Below, in pieces: positions 1 through 8,315 of a DNA stretch of 41,324 nt; the first letter of the stretch is position 1; every line of letters starts with the position of its first letter. The notes under the pieces were generated by a model. It was not told the DNA's origin. It was given only the letters and a program-made list of their open reading frames with translations, and did not search any database. The position numbers and the translations under genes are program-made. The DNA comes from an uncultured Pelagibacteraceae bacterium (lineage in GTDB: Bacteria; Pseudomonadota; Alphaproteobacteria; Pelagibacterales; Pelagibacteraceae): assembly GCA_902609855.1 (NCBI GenBank), contig CACLTL010000006.1:1-41324 (forward strand), read 5' to 3'.

Positions 1-13
1 TTTTATAAAAAAT

Positions 14-829
14 ATGGAAACAATTCAAACTAAATCTAAGGGAAAGATTTTAAATTACAAAAGCATCTTTATTTCCGACTTGCACCTTGGGCATAGAAAA
101 AGTGCAGCAAATAAATTATTAGAATTTTACAAACATTCAAGGTCAGAGAATTTATATCTTGTTGGTGATATCATTGATGTTTGGGCTTTAAAAACAAAAT
201 TTTACTGGCCTCAAGAACATAATGATGTGATTCAAAAAACATTACGAAAAGCAAGACACGGAACAAAAGTAAAATATATTGTTGGAAATCATGATGATGT
301 CTTTAGAAAGTTTTTACCATTACATTTTGGTGATATTGAAGTTGTAAATAGAGCCATACATGTAAGCTCAGATAATAAAAAGTATATTGTTGTTCATGGT
401 GATGCCTGGGATGGAGTGATGAAATATGCTCCATGGCTATCAAAAGTAGGAGCTATTGCTTATAGTTTTTTACTTGAGTTTAATGTTGTTATCAATTTTT
501 TTAGAAGATTATTTAAAAAGGGTAATTGGTCTTTAGCAAAATATTTAAAACACAAAGTAAAGAACGCTGTAAAATATATAGGTGATTATGAAACAACTTT
601 AGCAAACTATGCTAAAAGAAAAAATGTTGATGGAATAATTTGTGGTCATATTCATCATTCCGCTGATCAAGTCTTAGATGGTGTGAGATATTTAAATTGT
701 GGTGATTGGGTAGAAGGTGCAACTTTCTTGGTAGAACATTTTGATGGTCGCATGGAAGTTATTGACTGGGATAAAATCAGAAGTGATATTGTTGATTACG
801 AACCGTATCTAAAAGTAGTAAATAAATGA
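14..829 (+). CDS. plcP: PlcP-type metallophosphoesterase (phospholipid remodelling)
   Basis: This 271-residue calcineurin-like metallophosphoesterase carries the full metal-binding motif set: DLH at 22-24, GDIID at 51-55, GNHDD at 91-95, HGD at 128-130 and GHIHH at 211-215. The family includes LpxH (UDP-2,3-diacylglucosamine hydrolase) and marine PlcP, which removes the head group from glycerophospholipids to leave diacylglycerol under phosphate starvation. PlcP is preferred because the next gene, overlapping by 4 bp, encodes an Agt-like glycosyltransferase, and the pair sits directly upstream of phoR-pst. No signal peptide is seen, so it probably acts at the cytoplasmic face of the inner membrane. 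Only 13 bases precede the ATG in the window, so the promoter and any Pho box cannot be judged. LpxH function is the main alternative. Confidence 0.83.
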   Translation: METIQTKSKGKILNYKSIFISDLHLGHRKSAANKLLEFYKHSRSENLYLVGDIIDVWALKTKFYWPQEHNDVIQKTLRKARHGTKVKYIVGNHDDVFRKFLPLHFGDIEVVNRAIHVSSDNKKYIVVHGDAWDGVMKYAPWLSKVGAIAYSFLLEFNVVINFFRRLFKKGNWSLAKYLKHKVKNAVKYIGDYETTLANYAKRKNVDGIICGHIHHSADQVLDGVRYLNCGDWVEGATFLVEHFDGRMEVIDWDKIRSDIVDYEPYLKVVNK

Positions 830-1833
830 AAATTTTAATCGTTACCGATGCTTGGTATCCGCAAGTGAACGGTGTTTGTAGAACTTTAAAAAATCTTGGC
901 GATGAATTAAAAAAAATTGGCCACCAAGTTGAATATATTGAGCCTAATCAATTTTTTACCGTACCAATGCCAAAATATAATGAAATAAAACTATCTCTTA
1001 ATGTTTGGCCTAGAGTGGGTAAATTAATTTCTAAAGCCGATGCTGATATAATTCACATAGCTACAGAAGGCCCGATAGGAATATTTGCAAAAAGATATTG
1101 TGTAAAAAATAAACTTAAATTTACCACTTCTTACCATACTCAATTTGATAAATATTTGAAGCTATACTACCCTTATTTGCCAATTAAACTTGCTCAAAAG
1201 TTCCTTAAAGGATTTCACTCAAAGGCTGAAAAAATTTTAGTAACAACTCAGTCAATGAAAGATGAACTTCAAGAAATTGGTTTTGATAAAGATAAGATGG
1301 TTGTTTGGACTAGAGGAGCAAACCACGGGGCATTTCAAAAGCCTAAAAAGATTAATTTGGAGTATAAAAGACCTATTTATCTTTATGTGGGAAGAGTATC
1401 TATTGAAAAGAATATCAGAGCATTTCTAGATTTAGATTTAGAAGGCACGAAACTAGTTGTTGGTAAAGGACCTGATTTAGATAAACTTAAGAAAGAATAC
1501 CCTGAAGCGATATTTAAAGGACAGAGAACAAATGGTGAGCTTGCAAGTTACTTTGCTTCTTCTGATGTTTTTGTTTTCCCGAGCAAAACAGATACTTTTG
1601 GAATTGTAATTATAGAGGCCTTGAAATGTGGATTGCCAGTAGCTGCTTATCCTGTTGCTGGACCAAAAGATATTTTTAACGGCACAAATATTGGCTCGTT
1701 AAACAACGATCTTAAAAAAGCAGCAATTGAAGCTCTTAAGTCTGATAGAAGCGCTTGCATTGAGCATGCAAAAAAATATACCTGGGAAAATTGCGCGAAA
1801 ATCTTTTTAAATAGTGCGGTATCAAACCGCTAA
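826..1833 (+). CDS. agt: Agt-like GT4 glycosyltransferase (diacylglycerol glycosylation)
   Basis: This 335-residue GT-B fold, GT4-family glycosyltransferase has the N-terminal acceptor motif with the NGV loop (residues 15-17). Its C-terminal donor-binding half carries GRVSIEKN and a sugar-nucleotide signature, DTFGIVIIEAL, which provides the expected E-x7-E-like acidic site. Relatives (SqdX/Agt) transfer glucose, glucuronate or sulfoquinovose to diacylglycerol. The 4-bp ATGA overlap with plcP indicates translational coupling: PlcP would make diacylglycerol and Agt would glycosylate it, replacing phospholipid when phosphate is scarce. The exact sugar cannot be told from sequence. A short GCGGT/ACCGC inverted repeat at 1816-1830 sits at the 3' end but has no T tract after it, so I do not call it a terminator. 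Confidence 0.82.
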   Translation: MKILIVTDAWYPQVNGVCRTLKNLGDELKKIGHQVEYIEPNQFFTVPMPKYNEIKLSLNVWPRVGKLISKADADIIHIATEGPIGIFAKRYCVKNKLKFTTSYHTQFDKYLKLYYPYLPIKLAQKFLKGFHSKAEKILVTTQSMKDELQEIGFDKDKMVVWTRGANHGAFQKPKKINLEYKRPIYLYVGRVSIEKNIRAFLDLDLEGTKLVVGKGPDLDKLKKEYPEAIFKGQRTNGELASYFASSDVFVFPSKTDTFGIVIIEALKCGLPVAAYPVAGPKDIFNGTNIGSLNNDLKKAAIEALKSDRSACIEHAKKYTWENCAKIFLNSAVSNR

Positions 1834-1863
1834 AAAATATTTCTTTAGCCTATATCTTTAAAG

Positions 1864-1869
1864 TATAAT
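1864..1869 (+). promoter_or_regulatory. Candidate -10 box for phoR
   Basis: A perfect TATAAT hexamer ends 6 bases before the phoR ATG at 1876. There is no convincing -35 element and no Shine-Dalgarno sequence between it and the start. If used, transcription would begin at about the A of the start codon, giving a leaderless mRNA. AT-rich sequence makes chance matches likely. Confidence 0.35.
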
Positions 1870-1875
1870 TAAATC

Positions 1876-3072
1876 ATGGAATTATTATTGTACTCTATTG
1901 CCGGGATAATTGTGATCGTAGTGATTGCAGTATCCAGAAAATCAATTGTAGCAGGTATGGAGGCAAGATCTGATATTAATAGAGAGAATAAACCAGGTGA
2001 TACTGAAGAGGGGATAGAAGACATCACCAATGAAAATATTGAAAAAACCAATGAGCAAGTAAAGATTATAAATCAAATCGATGATCTAATTCTAATTGTA
2101 GATAAATTTAAAAATATCAAATTTTTTAATAATAGTGCAAAAAAAAAATTTGGAGAAAATAATTTAAATAAGCACGTGGCTACTTTATTAAGAGTTCCTG
2201 ATTTACTCCAAAATATTGATTTAGTGCTTTTAAAAAAAGAGACAATTACTATGGATTTAGAATTATCCTCTCCCTCATTTCAGTTCTTTAAGGTTTATCT
2301 ATTCTCTGGACCGACCTCATATGTCGATGATCCTGACTCAGTTGTTTTATTTCTAAAAGATTTAACTGATATTATAAAAGCGCAAAGGTTCAAATCTGAC
2401 TTTGTAGCCAATGTTAGCCATGAACTTAAAACGCCTTTAGTTTCTATTAAAGGATTTTTAGAAACTATAAGCGGACATGCGAAAGATGATTTAGAAGCAC
2501 AAAAAAAATTTATACCGATAATGCTTGAGCAAGCTGATAGGATGGAAAGCTTAATTAAAGATTTACTTTCACTAAGTAAAATTGAGCTAGAGGAACATAT
2601 ACAGCCTCAAGATAAAGTAAATTTAAAAGAAATTTTAAATAACGTTGAAGATATCCATCAAAAAAATTTAAAACCTTTTGAATTTAAAAATAATATAAAA
2701 GATGATTTCTTTATTAAAGGCGATCATGAAAAATTAATTGAAGTTTTTTCAAATATTATTGATAATAGTATAAAATATTCAGATAAAAATAAAAAGATTG
2801 AAATTAATTGTGGGCAAGGTAACGGAAAAGTTATAGGAGACTCTTATACCGTGTCCATTAAAGATAATGGTATTGGAATTCCAACTGAACAAATTCCTAG
2901 AATAACAGAAAGATTTTTTAGAGTTGATGCTGCTAAAAGTAAAAAAGTTGGTGGTACTGGACTTGGAATGGCGATCGTGAAGCACATTGTTAATCAGCAT
3001 AGAGGTGAGTTAGAAATAAAAAGTGAAGCTCAAAGTGGCACTGAAATAAAGGTTCATTTTTCTAAATTTTAG
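1876..3072 (+). CDS. phoR: Phosphate regulon sensor histidine kinase PhoR
   Basis: A 398-residue histidine kinase. Residues 3-20 form one membrane helix, followed by an acidic linker, a PAS-like region (about 65-165), and the HisKA motif VSHELKTPL with phospho-acceptor His182. The C-terminal ATPase domain shows the N box (NIIDNSIKYS), the G1 box (DNGIGIP) and the G2 box (GGTGLGMAIVKHIV). A single N-terminal helix with a PAS domain is the usual PhoR layout. Signalling is expected to go through PstSCAB and PhoU rather than by direct phosphate binding. PhoB, the cognate regulator, is encoded at the far end of the pst genes. The start at 1876 is kept because a downstream ATG (residue 28) would remove the membrane helix. 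Confidence 0.93.
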   Translation: MELLLYSIAGIIVIVVIAVSRKSIVAGMEARSDINRENKPGDTEEGIEDITNENIEKTNEQVKIINQIDDLILIVDKFKNIKFFNNSAKKKFGENNLNKHVATLLRVPDLLQNIDLVLLKKETITMDLELSSPSFQFFKVYLFSGPTSYVDDPDSVVLFLKDLTDIIKAQRFKSDFVANVSHELKTPLVSIKGFLETISGHAKDDLEAQKKFIPIMLEQADRMESLIKDLLSLSKIELEEHIQPQDKVNLKEILNNVEDIHQKNLKPFEFKNNIKDDFFIKGDHEKLIEVFSNIIDNSIKYSDKNKKIEINCGQGNGKVIGDSYTVSIKDNGIGIPTEQIPRITERFFRVDAAKSKKVGGTGLGMAIVKHIVNQHRGELEIKSEAQSGTEIKVHFSKF

Positions 3073-3135
3073 CAAATATCACAATTTTGTTAAATTATGT
3101 CTTGAGATAGACGGCAAAATAGTTAAAGTTTTGGT

Positions 3136-3747
3136 ATGACTAGATTAATGAATTATATAAGTCTGGTTTTATTAACTTTAATTTTTACAACTGTTAAAGC
3201 AGATGTAAATTTAATAGAGAAAACTTTACGTTCTCAACCTCTTACAGTTTTTGATCTTGGGCTTCTAAGACTGAAAAACGATCTTAAGCAAGCTAAAAAC
3301 GATTTAGTTCTTGAAGTAGATAGTAAAAATGTATCTACAATTTATACTGAAGCTTTATTTTCAAGACGATACGATGGAATTCAATTAATTGTGTCAGCGC
3401 CGATGAGCACTCATTTAAATGCGAACTCGTACATGGCGGACTCAATCAAATGTAGAAAAATTTTTGAAAAAGTTAAAAATAATCTTTTAAAAGGACAAAA
3501 CGAGAGCAATATGATTCACTCACAAGCTGCATCTTATTTAACCGAAGTATTTACCGCTCCCACTCAATGGAATGCGTGGAGATATGATAAAGGTTTTACT
3601 CAAAAATTAGTTAACTTTGTACAACTAGAAGTTACATTAAAGCCAACTCAGTCCTATGCAGTTAAAAATAAAGTAAGACCTTTTAGTTGCGGAGGGTCTT
3701 TAGCCTCTGATTATCAACAAATCGAGATAACTAGAAAGTTCAACTAA
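3136..3747 (+). CDS. Unrecognised exported protein in the Pho cluster
   Basis: I do not recognise this 203-residue protein. It starts with a clear signal peptide: a basic N terminus, a hydrophobic core at 7-20 and a likely cleavage after VKA (residue 22). There is no lipobox and no further membrane helix, so the mature form should be periplasmic or released. It contains two cysteines, one mid-protein (SIKCRKIF) and one near the C terminus (PFSCGGSL), which could form a disulfide. No catalytic motif is evident. It lies 63 bp after phoR and just upstream of the Pho box and pstS, in the same direction, so a role in phosphate stress is plausible but only by position. An alternative start is Met5. 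Confidence 0.85.
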   Translation: MTRLMNYISLVLLTLIFTTVKADVNLIEKTLRSQPLTVFDLGLLRLKNDLKQAKNDLVLEVDSKNVSTIYTEALFSRRYDGIQLIVSAPMSTHLNANSYMADSIKCRKIFEKVKNNLLKGQNESNMIHSQAASYLTEVFTAPTQWNAWRYDKGFTQKLVNFVQLEVTLKPTQSYAVKNKVRPFSCGGSLASDYQQIEITRKFN

Positions 3748-3768
3748 AAAGTTATCATTTTAATAAAT

Positions 3769-3786
3769 TTGTAACATATCTGTAAT
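3769..3786 (+). promoter_or_regulatory. Pho box upstream of pstS (PhoB operator)
   Basis: TTGTAAC-ATAT-CTGTAAT gives two 7-bp direct repeats whose starts are 11 bp apart, the known PhoB operator geometry (consensus CTGTCAT-N4-CTGTCAY). It lies 69 bp upstream of the pstS ATG. The right half would replace the -35 element in a class II PhoB-activated promoter. No clear -10 is seen; TTAATT (3801-3806) and TTCTAT (3805-3810) are weak candidates. Confidence 0.78.
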
Positions 3787-3806
3787 AATTAAGAGTCCTC
3801 TTAATT
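3787..3806. repeat. Perfect 9-bp inverted repeat next to the Pho box
   Basis: AATTAAGAG and CTCTTAATT are exact reverse complements separated by 2 bp, starting on the base after the Pho box. The spacer is too short for an RNA hairpin without opening inner pairs, so a DNA-binding palindrome over the expected core promoter is more natural. It may be a second regulator site or coincidence. Confidence 0.5.
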
Positions 3807-3854
3807 CTATGAGTCCAATGTTTGTTAATTAATTAATAAATGAAAGGATAAACA

Positions 3855-4859
3855 ATGAGAAAACTATCAATCGCTTTAGCTTCATTAGTTGCAATGTTAG
3901 TTGTAACTTCTGCTCAAGCTAGAGATCAGATTAAAATCGTAGGTTCTTCAACTGTATTCCCGTATGCAACAATCGTTGCTGAAAGATTTGGTTCGTCTGG
4001 TAAATTTAAAACACCAGTAATCGAGTCAACAGGAACAGGTGGTGGAGCTAAATTATTTTGTGCCGGAGTTGGTACAGAGCACCCAGACATAACAAATGCA
4101 TCTAGAGCTATGAAGTCTAAAGAGTATGCGCTATGTCAAAAAAATGGTGTTGAAGAAATCGTAGAGATTACAGTTGGTAACGACGGAATAACGTTAGCTT
4201 ATTCTAAAGATGCTAAACCAGTAAACTTTACAAAAAAACAATTATGGGCAGCATTAGCAAAAGAAGTTGCTAAAGATGGTGCGTTAGTACCAAATCCATA
4301 TAAAAATTGGAGTGATATCGACTCATCATTACCAAACTACCCTATCAAAGTTATGGTGCCTCCAGGAACATCAGGAACAAGAGATGCTTGGAATTCATTA
4401 GTAATGAAAAAAGGTATCGATGATGCTTCTAAAAAAGCTGGCGCTAAATATAAAGCGTTAAGAGAAGATGGTGCGGTAATTGAAGTTGGTGAGAACGACT
4501 CACTTATTATTCAAAAATTAGCTGCGGACAAAGAAATGTTCGGTTTCTTTGGTTTCAGTTATTTCTTAGCTGCAAAAGATAAATTGCAAGCTGCAAGCAT
4601 TGAAGGTGGTCAACCAAGTCTATCTTCGATTCAAGATTACAGTTACGCAGTTGCAAGACCTTTATTCTTCTATGTGAAAAAAGCTCACGTGGGCGTTGTA
4701 CCTGGCTTACATGAATTCGTAAAAGAGTTCACAAGTAAAAAAGCTATGGGTAATAAAGGTTATTTAACTGATATCGGGCTAGTACCTCTAGATGGCAAGT
4801 TATACAAAACATCTAGAACTAACGCTACGAAGTTAGTTAACATGCCTGCTAAGAAGTAG
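3855..4859 (+). CDS. pstS: Periplasmic phosphate-binding protein PstS
   Basis: A 334-residue ABC phosphate-binding protein. A signal peptide with cleavage after AQA (residue 22) is followed by the phosphate-binding segment VGSSTVFPYA and, later, PPGTSGTRDAW, the second conserved phosphate-contacting loop. Length and motifs fit PstS of marine alphaproteobacteria. It should capture phosphate in the periplasm and deliver it to PstCA. A Shine-Dalgarno-like AAAGGA lies just upstream of the ATG. Expression is likely PhoB-activated from the Pho box upstream. A perfect hairpin follows the gene, which would leave pstS more abundant than the transporter genes downstream. Codon use includes more GC-rich codons than its neighbours, as expected for a highly expressed protein (impression, not computed). 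Confidence 0.96.
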   Translation: MRKLSIALASLVAMLVVTSAQARDQIKIVGSSTVFPYATIVAERFGSSGKFKTPVIESTGTGGGAKLFCAGVGTEHPDITNASRAMKSKEYALCQKNGVEEIVEITVGNDGITLAYSKDAKPVNFTKKQLWAALAKEVAKDGALVPNPYKNWSDIDSSLPNYPIKVMVPPGTSGTRDAWNSLVMKKGIDDASKKAGAKYKALREDGAVIEVGENDSLIIQKLAADKEMFGFFGFSYFLAAKDKLQAASIEGGQPSLSSIQDYSYAVARPLFFYVKKAHVGVVPGLHEFVKEFTSKKAMGNKGYLTDIGLVPLDGKLYKTSRTNATKLVNMPAKK

Positions 4860-4874
4860 TAGTATCAATTAAAC

Positions 4875-4901
4875 AAAAAGGGGGTATTTTACCCCCTTTT
4901 T
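4875..4901 (+). terminator. Hairpin terminator/attenuator between pstS and pstC
   Basis: A perfect 12-bp stem, AAAAAGGGGGTA (4875-4886) and TACCCCCTTTTT (4890-4901), encloses a TTT loop. The five-G stem base ends in a run of five T, as in an intrinsic terminator. Its place inside the pst operon suggests partial termination or 3'-end protection of pstS mRNA. Confidence 0.85.
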
Positions 4902-4918
4902 ATCTCTGGAAGCTCAAT

Positions 4919-6295
4919 ATGAATTTAATACTTGTAACTTTTATTATTCTCTTAGCTTTCACAAGTTATTATTTCGGTAGAAAAAAAGCTCTAGTTATTC
5001 AATCATCACAAAGACTTACGGCATTACCAAAATTTTATGGATATTATTTAGCTGCTTGGTGTGCTGCACCAGCATTAATAATTTTTGCTCTTTGGTCAGT
5101 TTTTGAACCATCAATAGTTAAAACATTTATTTTACAAGATTACACTGATCAGAACTTAACTAAAAATGAGCTTCAGCTTATTTACACAAAGGTTAAAGCA
5201 TTAGCCGCAGGAACTTACACGGGAAATATTACTAATTTTCTAGATGAGTCTGCTAATAAGTACATTCAATTAAAAGGAATAGCTAACAGCGCTAAAGTAG
5301 CAATTATTTTAGCAATTTTAATTTTCTCTCTGAGTTTTGCGTATAGATCTGTTCAGAAAAATGATCGAATGAGAGAACCAGTAGAAATTTTTCTTAAATG
5401 GGTGTTATTTGTTGCATCATTAGGCGCAGTTTTAGTTACAATCGGAATAGTTTTTTCACTTTTATTCGAAGCGATTAGGTTTTTTCAAGCAGTAAAAATC
5501 TTTGACTTTATATTCGGAACTCATTGGTATCCTGCTAAAACTTTTGTAAGAGATGGCCAACCAGATCCTGAATTAATGAAGGATGCTTTCGGAGCTGTAC
5601 CTTTATTTGCTGGAACTTTTTTTATTGCTTTTATTGCAATGTGTGTTGCCATCCCCATAGGTTTGTTAAGCGGGATTTATCTATCTGAGTATGCCGGAAG
5701 AGGCGTAAGAAAATATGCGAAACCTATTATTGAGATTTTAGCTGGTATTCCAACAGTGGTATATGGTTTTTTTGCAGCTTTAACCGTCGGTCCTTTTGTT
5801 AAAGAAATTGGTAACGCTATGGGTTTAGAAGTTTCAGCGGAGAGCGCTTTAGCTGCAGGAGCAGTTATGGGAGTAATGATAATTCCTTTTATTTCAAGTC
5901 TAAGCGATGACGTTATGACGGCAGTACCTCAAAATTTAAGAGATGGGAGTTACGCAATGGGCGCAACAAAATCTGAAACTGTAAAAAAAGTAATTTTTCC
6001 AGCAGCCCTACCTGGTATCGTAGGTTCGATACTTTTAGCAGTATCGAGAGCGGTAGGAGAAACAATGATTGTTGTAATGGCCTCAGGACTAGCGGCTAAT
6101 CTTACAATGAATCCACTCGAATCAACTTCAACCATTACAGCGCAAATTGTAGTAATTTTAATTGGAGACCAACAATTTGGAGATCCAAAAACTCAATCAG
6201 CTTTTGCATTAGGAATATCTTTATTTATAGTAACTTTATTCTTAAATGTAATCGCTCTTTCAGTTGTTAAAAAATATAGGGAAAAATATGAATAG
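4919..6295 (+). CDS. pstC: Phosphate ABC transporter permease PstC
   Basis: A 458-residue membrane permease. An N-terminal region with a first helix at residues 1-18, further helices near 40-62 and 120-140, and a soluble loop precede the standard permease domain (roughly 215-450). The coupling motif (EAA loop) lies in the segment ending GATKSETVKKVIFPAALPG. E. coli PstC has about 320 residues; the extra N-terminal part matches the long form common in alphaproteobacteria. It forms the channel with PstA. It follows the pstS hairpin by 17 bp and overlaps pstA by 8 bp. Confidence 0.93.
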   Translation: MNLILVTFIILLAFTSYYFGRKKALVIQSSQRLTALPKFYGYYLAAWCAAPALIIFALWSVFEPSIVKTFILQDYTDQNLTKNELQLIYTKVKALAAGTYTGNITNFLDESANKYIQLKGIANSAKVAIILAILIFSLSFAYRSVQKNDRMREPVEIFLKWVLFVASLGAVLVTIGIVFSLLFEAIRFFQAVKIFDFIFGTHWYPAKTFVRDGQPDPELMKDAFGAVPLFAGTFFIAFIAMCVAIPIGLLSGIYLSEYAGRGVRKYAKPIIEILAGIPTVVYGFFAALTVGPFVKEIGNAMGLEVSAESALAAGAVMGVMIIPFISSLSDDVMTAVPQNLRDGSYAMGATKSETVKKVIFPAALPGIVGSILLAVSRAVGETMIVVMASGLAANLTMNPLESTSTITAQIVVILIGDQQFGDPKTQSAFALGISLFIVTLFLNVIALSVVKKYREKYE

Positions 6296-7559
6296 TTTTA
6301 AGAAAAATTTATTAAAAAAAAGATATAACGCTGAAAGAAGATTTCAATGGTATGGCAAAATAGCTATAGGATTAGCTTTAAGCTTTTTAGCAGTTTTTAT
6401 GTTTCAGATATTTTCAAAAGGTTACTCAGCTTTCCAAAAAACTTGGATAGTAACAGAAGTTCATTATGATAAAGAATTACTTTTAATCGATGCAGAAAGC
6501 CCATCAAAAGATGATCTAGAAAATGCAGACTATTATGATGTTGCTTACAAAGCTATGACCTCATTAGATCCTGGACTTCCTGAAGAAGAGGATCGTCAAT
6601 TGATACAAATGGTTTCGTATAAATATGAGGCAGAGGTTAAAGATCTACTTTTAAAAAATCCAGACTATCTAGGTAAAATAGTGCCCATAAAATTAACAGC
6701 TTCTGATGATGTTGATCAAGTTCATAAGGGAAATTATCCAAGAGATATTCCTGAGGAGAATAGAAGAGTAAATGATTACCAGTTGCAGATTTACGATATG
6801 CTTAATGAAAGAGGAGATATTTTATCAGAGTTTAACATTAGTTTTTTTACAAGTCCTGATTCAAGAGAGGCAGAACTAGCAGGTATAGCTAGCTCGTTTA
6901 TGGGAACAGTTTTTAGTATACTAGTATGTTTAGCGTTTTCATTTCCTATCGCAGTGCTAGCTGCAATTTATCTCGAGGAGTTTGCACCAAAAAATAAATT
7001 TACAGATTTTATAGAAGTAAACATTAACAATTTGGCAGCTGTTCCATCGATAGTATTTGGTTTGCTAGGTCTTGGTGTTTTATTAGCAGTTTTTAATTTA
7101 CCAAGATCGACACCACTTGTTGGAGGAATTACTTTGTCTCTTATGACATTACCAACAATAATTATTGCTGCAAGAGCTTCTTTAAAAGCTGTTCCCCCAA
7201 GTATAAGAGAAGCTGCTTTAGCGATGGGTGCAAGTAATATGCAAACAACCATGCATCATACTGTGCCACTATCAATGCCTGGAACTTTATCTGGAACGAT
7301 AATTGGCTTGGCTCAAGCTTTAGGGGAAACAGCCCCTTTAATTTTAATAGGAATGGTTGCTTTTGTGAATACAATACCTGGTACGCCAGTTGATCCTGCT
7401 GCAAGTTTACCAGTTCAGATATATATATGGTCAGAAAGTGCTGAGAGGGGTTTTGTTGAAAAAGTATCTGCATGTATTATGGTGCTTCTAGCTTTTTTAA
7501 TTTTAATGAACTTGGCAGCTCAAATCGTTAGACACAAATTTGAAAAGAAATGGAGTTAA
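6288..7559 (+). CDS. pstA: Phosphate ABC transporter permease PstA
   Basis: A 423-residue permease. I chose ATG at 6288 over an in-frame TTG at 6264, because AGGGA at 6278-6282 is well placed for it and it gives an 8-bp overlap with pstC. One helix near residues 24-42 is followed by a long soluble stretch (about 50-195, resembling the DUF3333 extension of alphaproteobacterial PstA). The permease domain follows, with the coupling loop AALAMGASNMQTTMHHTVP. PstA pairs with PstC to form the phosphate channel. pstB begins on the base after its stop codon, so the three genes are co-translated. Confidence 0.92.
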   Translation: MNSFKKNLLKKRYNAERRFQWYGKIAIGLALSFLAVFMFQIFSKGYSAFQKTWIVTEVHYDKELLLIDAESPSKDDLENADYYDVAYKAMTSLDPGLPEEEDRQLIQMVSYKYEAEVKDLLLKNPDYLGKIVPIKLTASDDVDQVHKGNYPRDIPEENRRVNDYQLQIYDMLNERGDILSEFNISFFTSPDSREAELAGIASSFMGTVFSILVCLAFSFPIAVLAAIYLEEFAPKNKFTDFIEVNINNLAAVPSIVFGLLGLGVLLAVFNLPRSTPLVGGITLSLMTLPTIIIAARASLKAVPPSIREAALAMGASNMQTTMHHTVPLSMPGTLSGTIIGLAQALGETAPLILIGMVAFVNTIPGTPVDPAASLPVQIYIWSESAERGFVEKVSACIMVLLAFLILMNLAAQIVRHKFEKKWS

Positions 7560-8315
7560 ATGAGTAAAATAAAAGCGGAAAATGTAAATGTTTATTACGG
7601 ATCCAAACAGGCATTATTTGACGTCTCTATAGATATAGCAGAAAAAGAAGTTACAGCTTTAATTGGACCATCTGGGTGTGGAAAGTCTACTTTCTTAAGA
7701 TGCTTGAACAGGATGAACGACGTCATAGATATTTGTAGAGTTGAAGGCAGTATTAAAATGGACAACCTAGAACTGAATTCAAGAAAGTTAGATGTTGTGA
7801 GACTTAGGGAGAACGTTGGTATGGTTTTTCAAAAACCCAATCCATTCCCTAAAACAATTTATGAAAATGTAGCTTATGGTCCTACTATTCACGGTATTGC
7901 ACAGAGCAAAGAAGAAATGGATCAAATAGTTGAAACAAGTTTGAAAAAAGCTGCCTTGTGGAACGAAGTTAAAGATAGACTTGATGAAATCGGAACTGGT
8001 TTATCAGGAGGTCAACAGCAACGACTATGTATTGCTAGAGCTATATCTGTAAGTCCAGAAGTGATTCTTATGGACGAACCATGTTCAGCGCTTGACCCAA
8101 TAGCAACAGCTCAAATTGAAGAACTTATAGATGATCTTAAAAAAGAGGTCACAATTGTGATAGTTACCCACTCAATGTCACAAGCAGCTAGGGTATCTCA
8201 AAAAACAGGTTTCTTTCATTTGGGAAAACTTATAGAATTTGGACCAACAGATAAAATATTTAAAAATCCTGATAATCAGCAAACTCAGGATTATATTACA
8301 GGAAGGTTTGGTTAA
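7560..8315 (+). CDS. pstB: Phosphate ABC transporter ATPase PstB
   Basis: A 251-residue ABC ATPase of normal PstB length. Walker A is GPSGCGKS at 36-43, the Q-loop segment is [11 protein letters not shown], the signature is LSGGQQQR at 148-155, and Walker B is VILMDEP at 168-174, with the switch His in VTHSM. The FQKPNPFPK segment is characteristic of PstB. It powers import through PstCA and takes part in PhoR signalling with PhoU. A GGAG sequence in the 3' end of pstA serves as ribosome binding site. The stop overlaps the phoU start by one base (TAATG). Confidence 0.97.
   Translation: MSKIKAENVNVYYGSKQALFDVSIDIAEKEVTALIGPSGCGKSTFLRCLNRMNDVIDICRVEGSIKMDNLELNSRKLDVVRLRENVGMVFQKPNPFPKTIYENVAYGPTIHGIAQSKEEMDQIVETSLKKAALWNEVKDRLDEIGTGLSGGQQQRLCIARAISVSPEVILMDEPCSALDPIATAQIEELIDDLKKEVTIVIVTHSMSQAARVSQKTGFFHLGKLIEFGPTDKIFKNPDNQQTQDYITGRFG

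Noticed and set aside
1816-1830. GCGGT/ACCGC inverted repeat at the end of agt as a terminator
   Set aside because: The stem is only 5 bp and is followed by A-rich rather than T-rich sequence.
2139-2148. A10 run in phoR as a slippage site
   Set aside because: It lies within the PAS-like region, so a shift would give only a non-functional fragment. Such runs are common in this AT-rich DNA.
3086-3103. TTGT/ATGT repeat resembling a Pho box before the unknown exported protein
   Set aside because: The TGT repeats are 10 bp apart, not 11, and the rest of the consensus is missing.
6264-6287. Upstream TTG start for pstA
   Set aside because: The ATG at 6288 has a well-spaced AGGGA and gives a typical short overlap with pstC.
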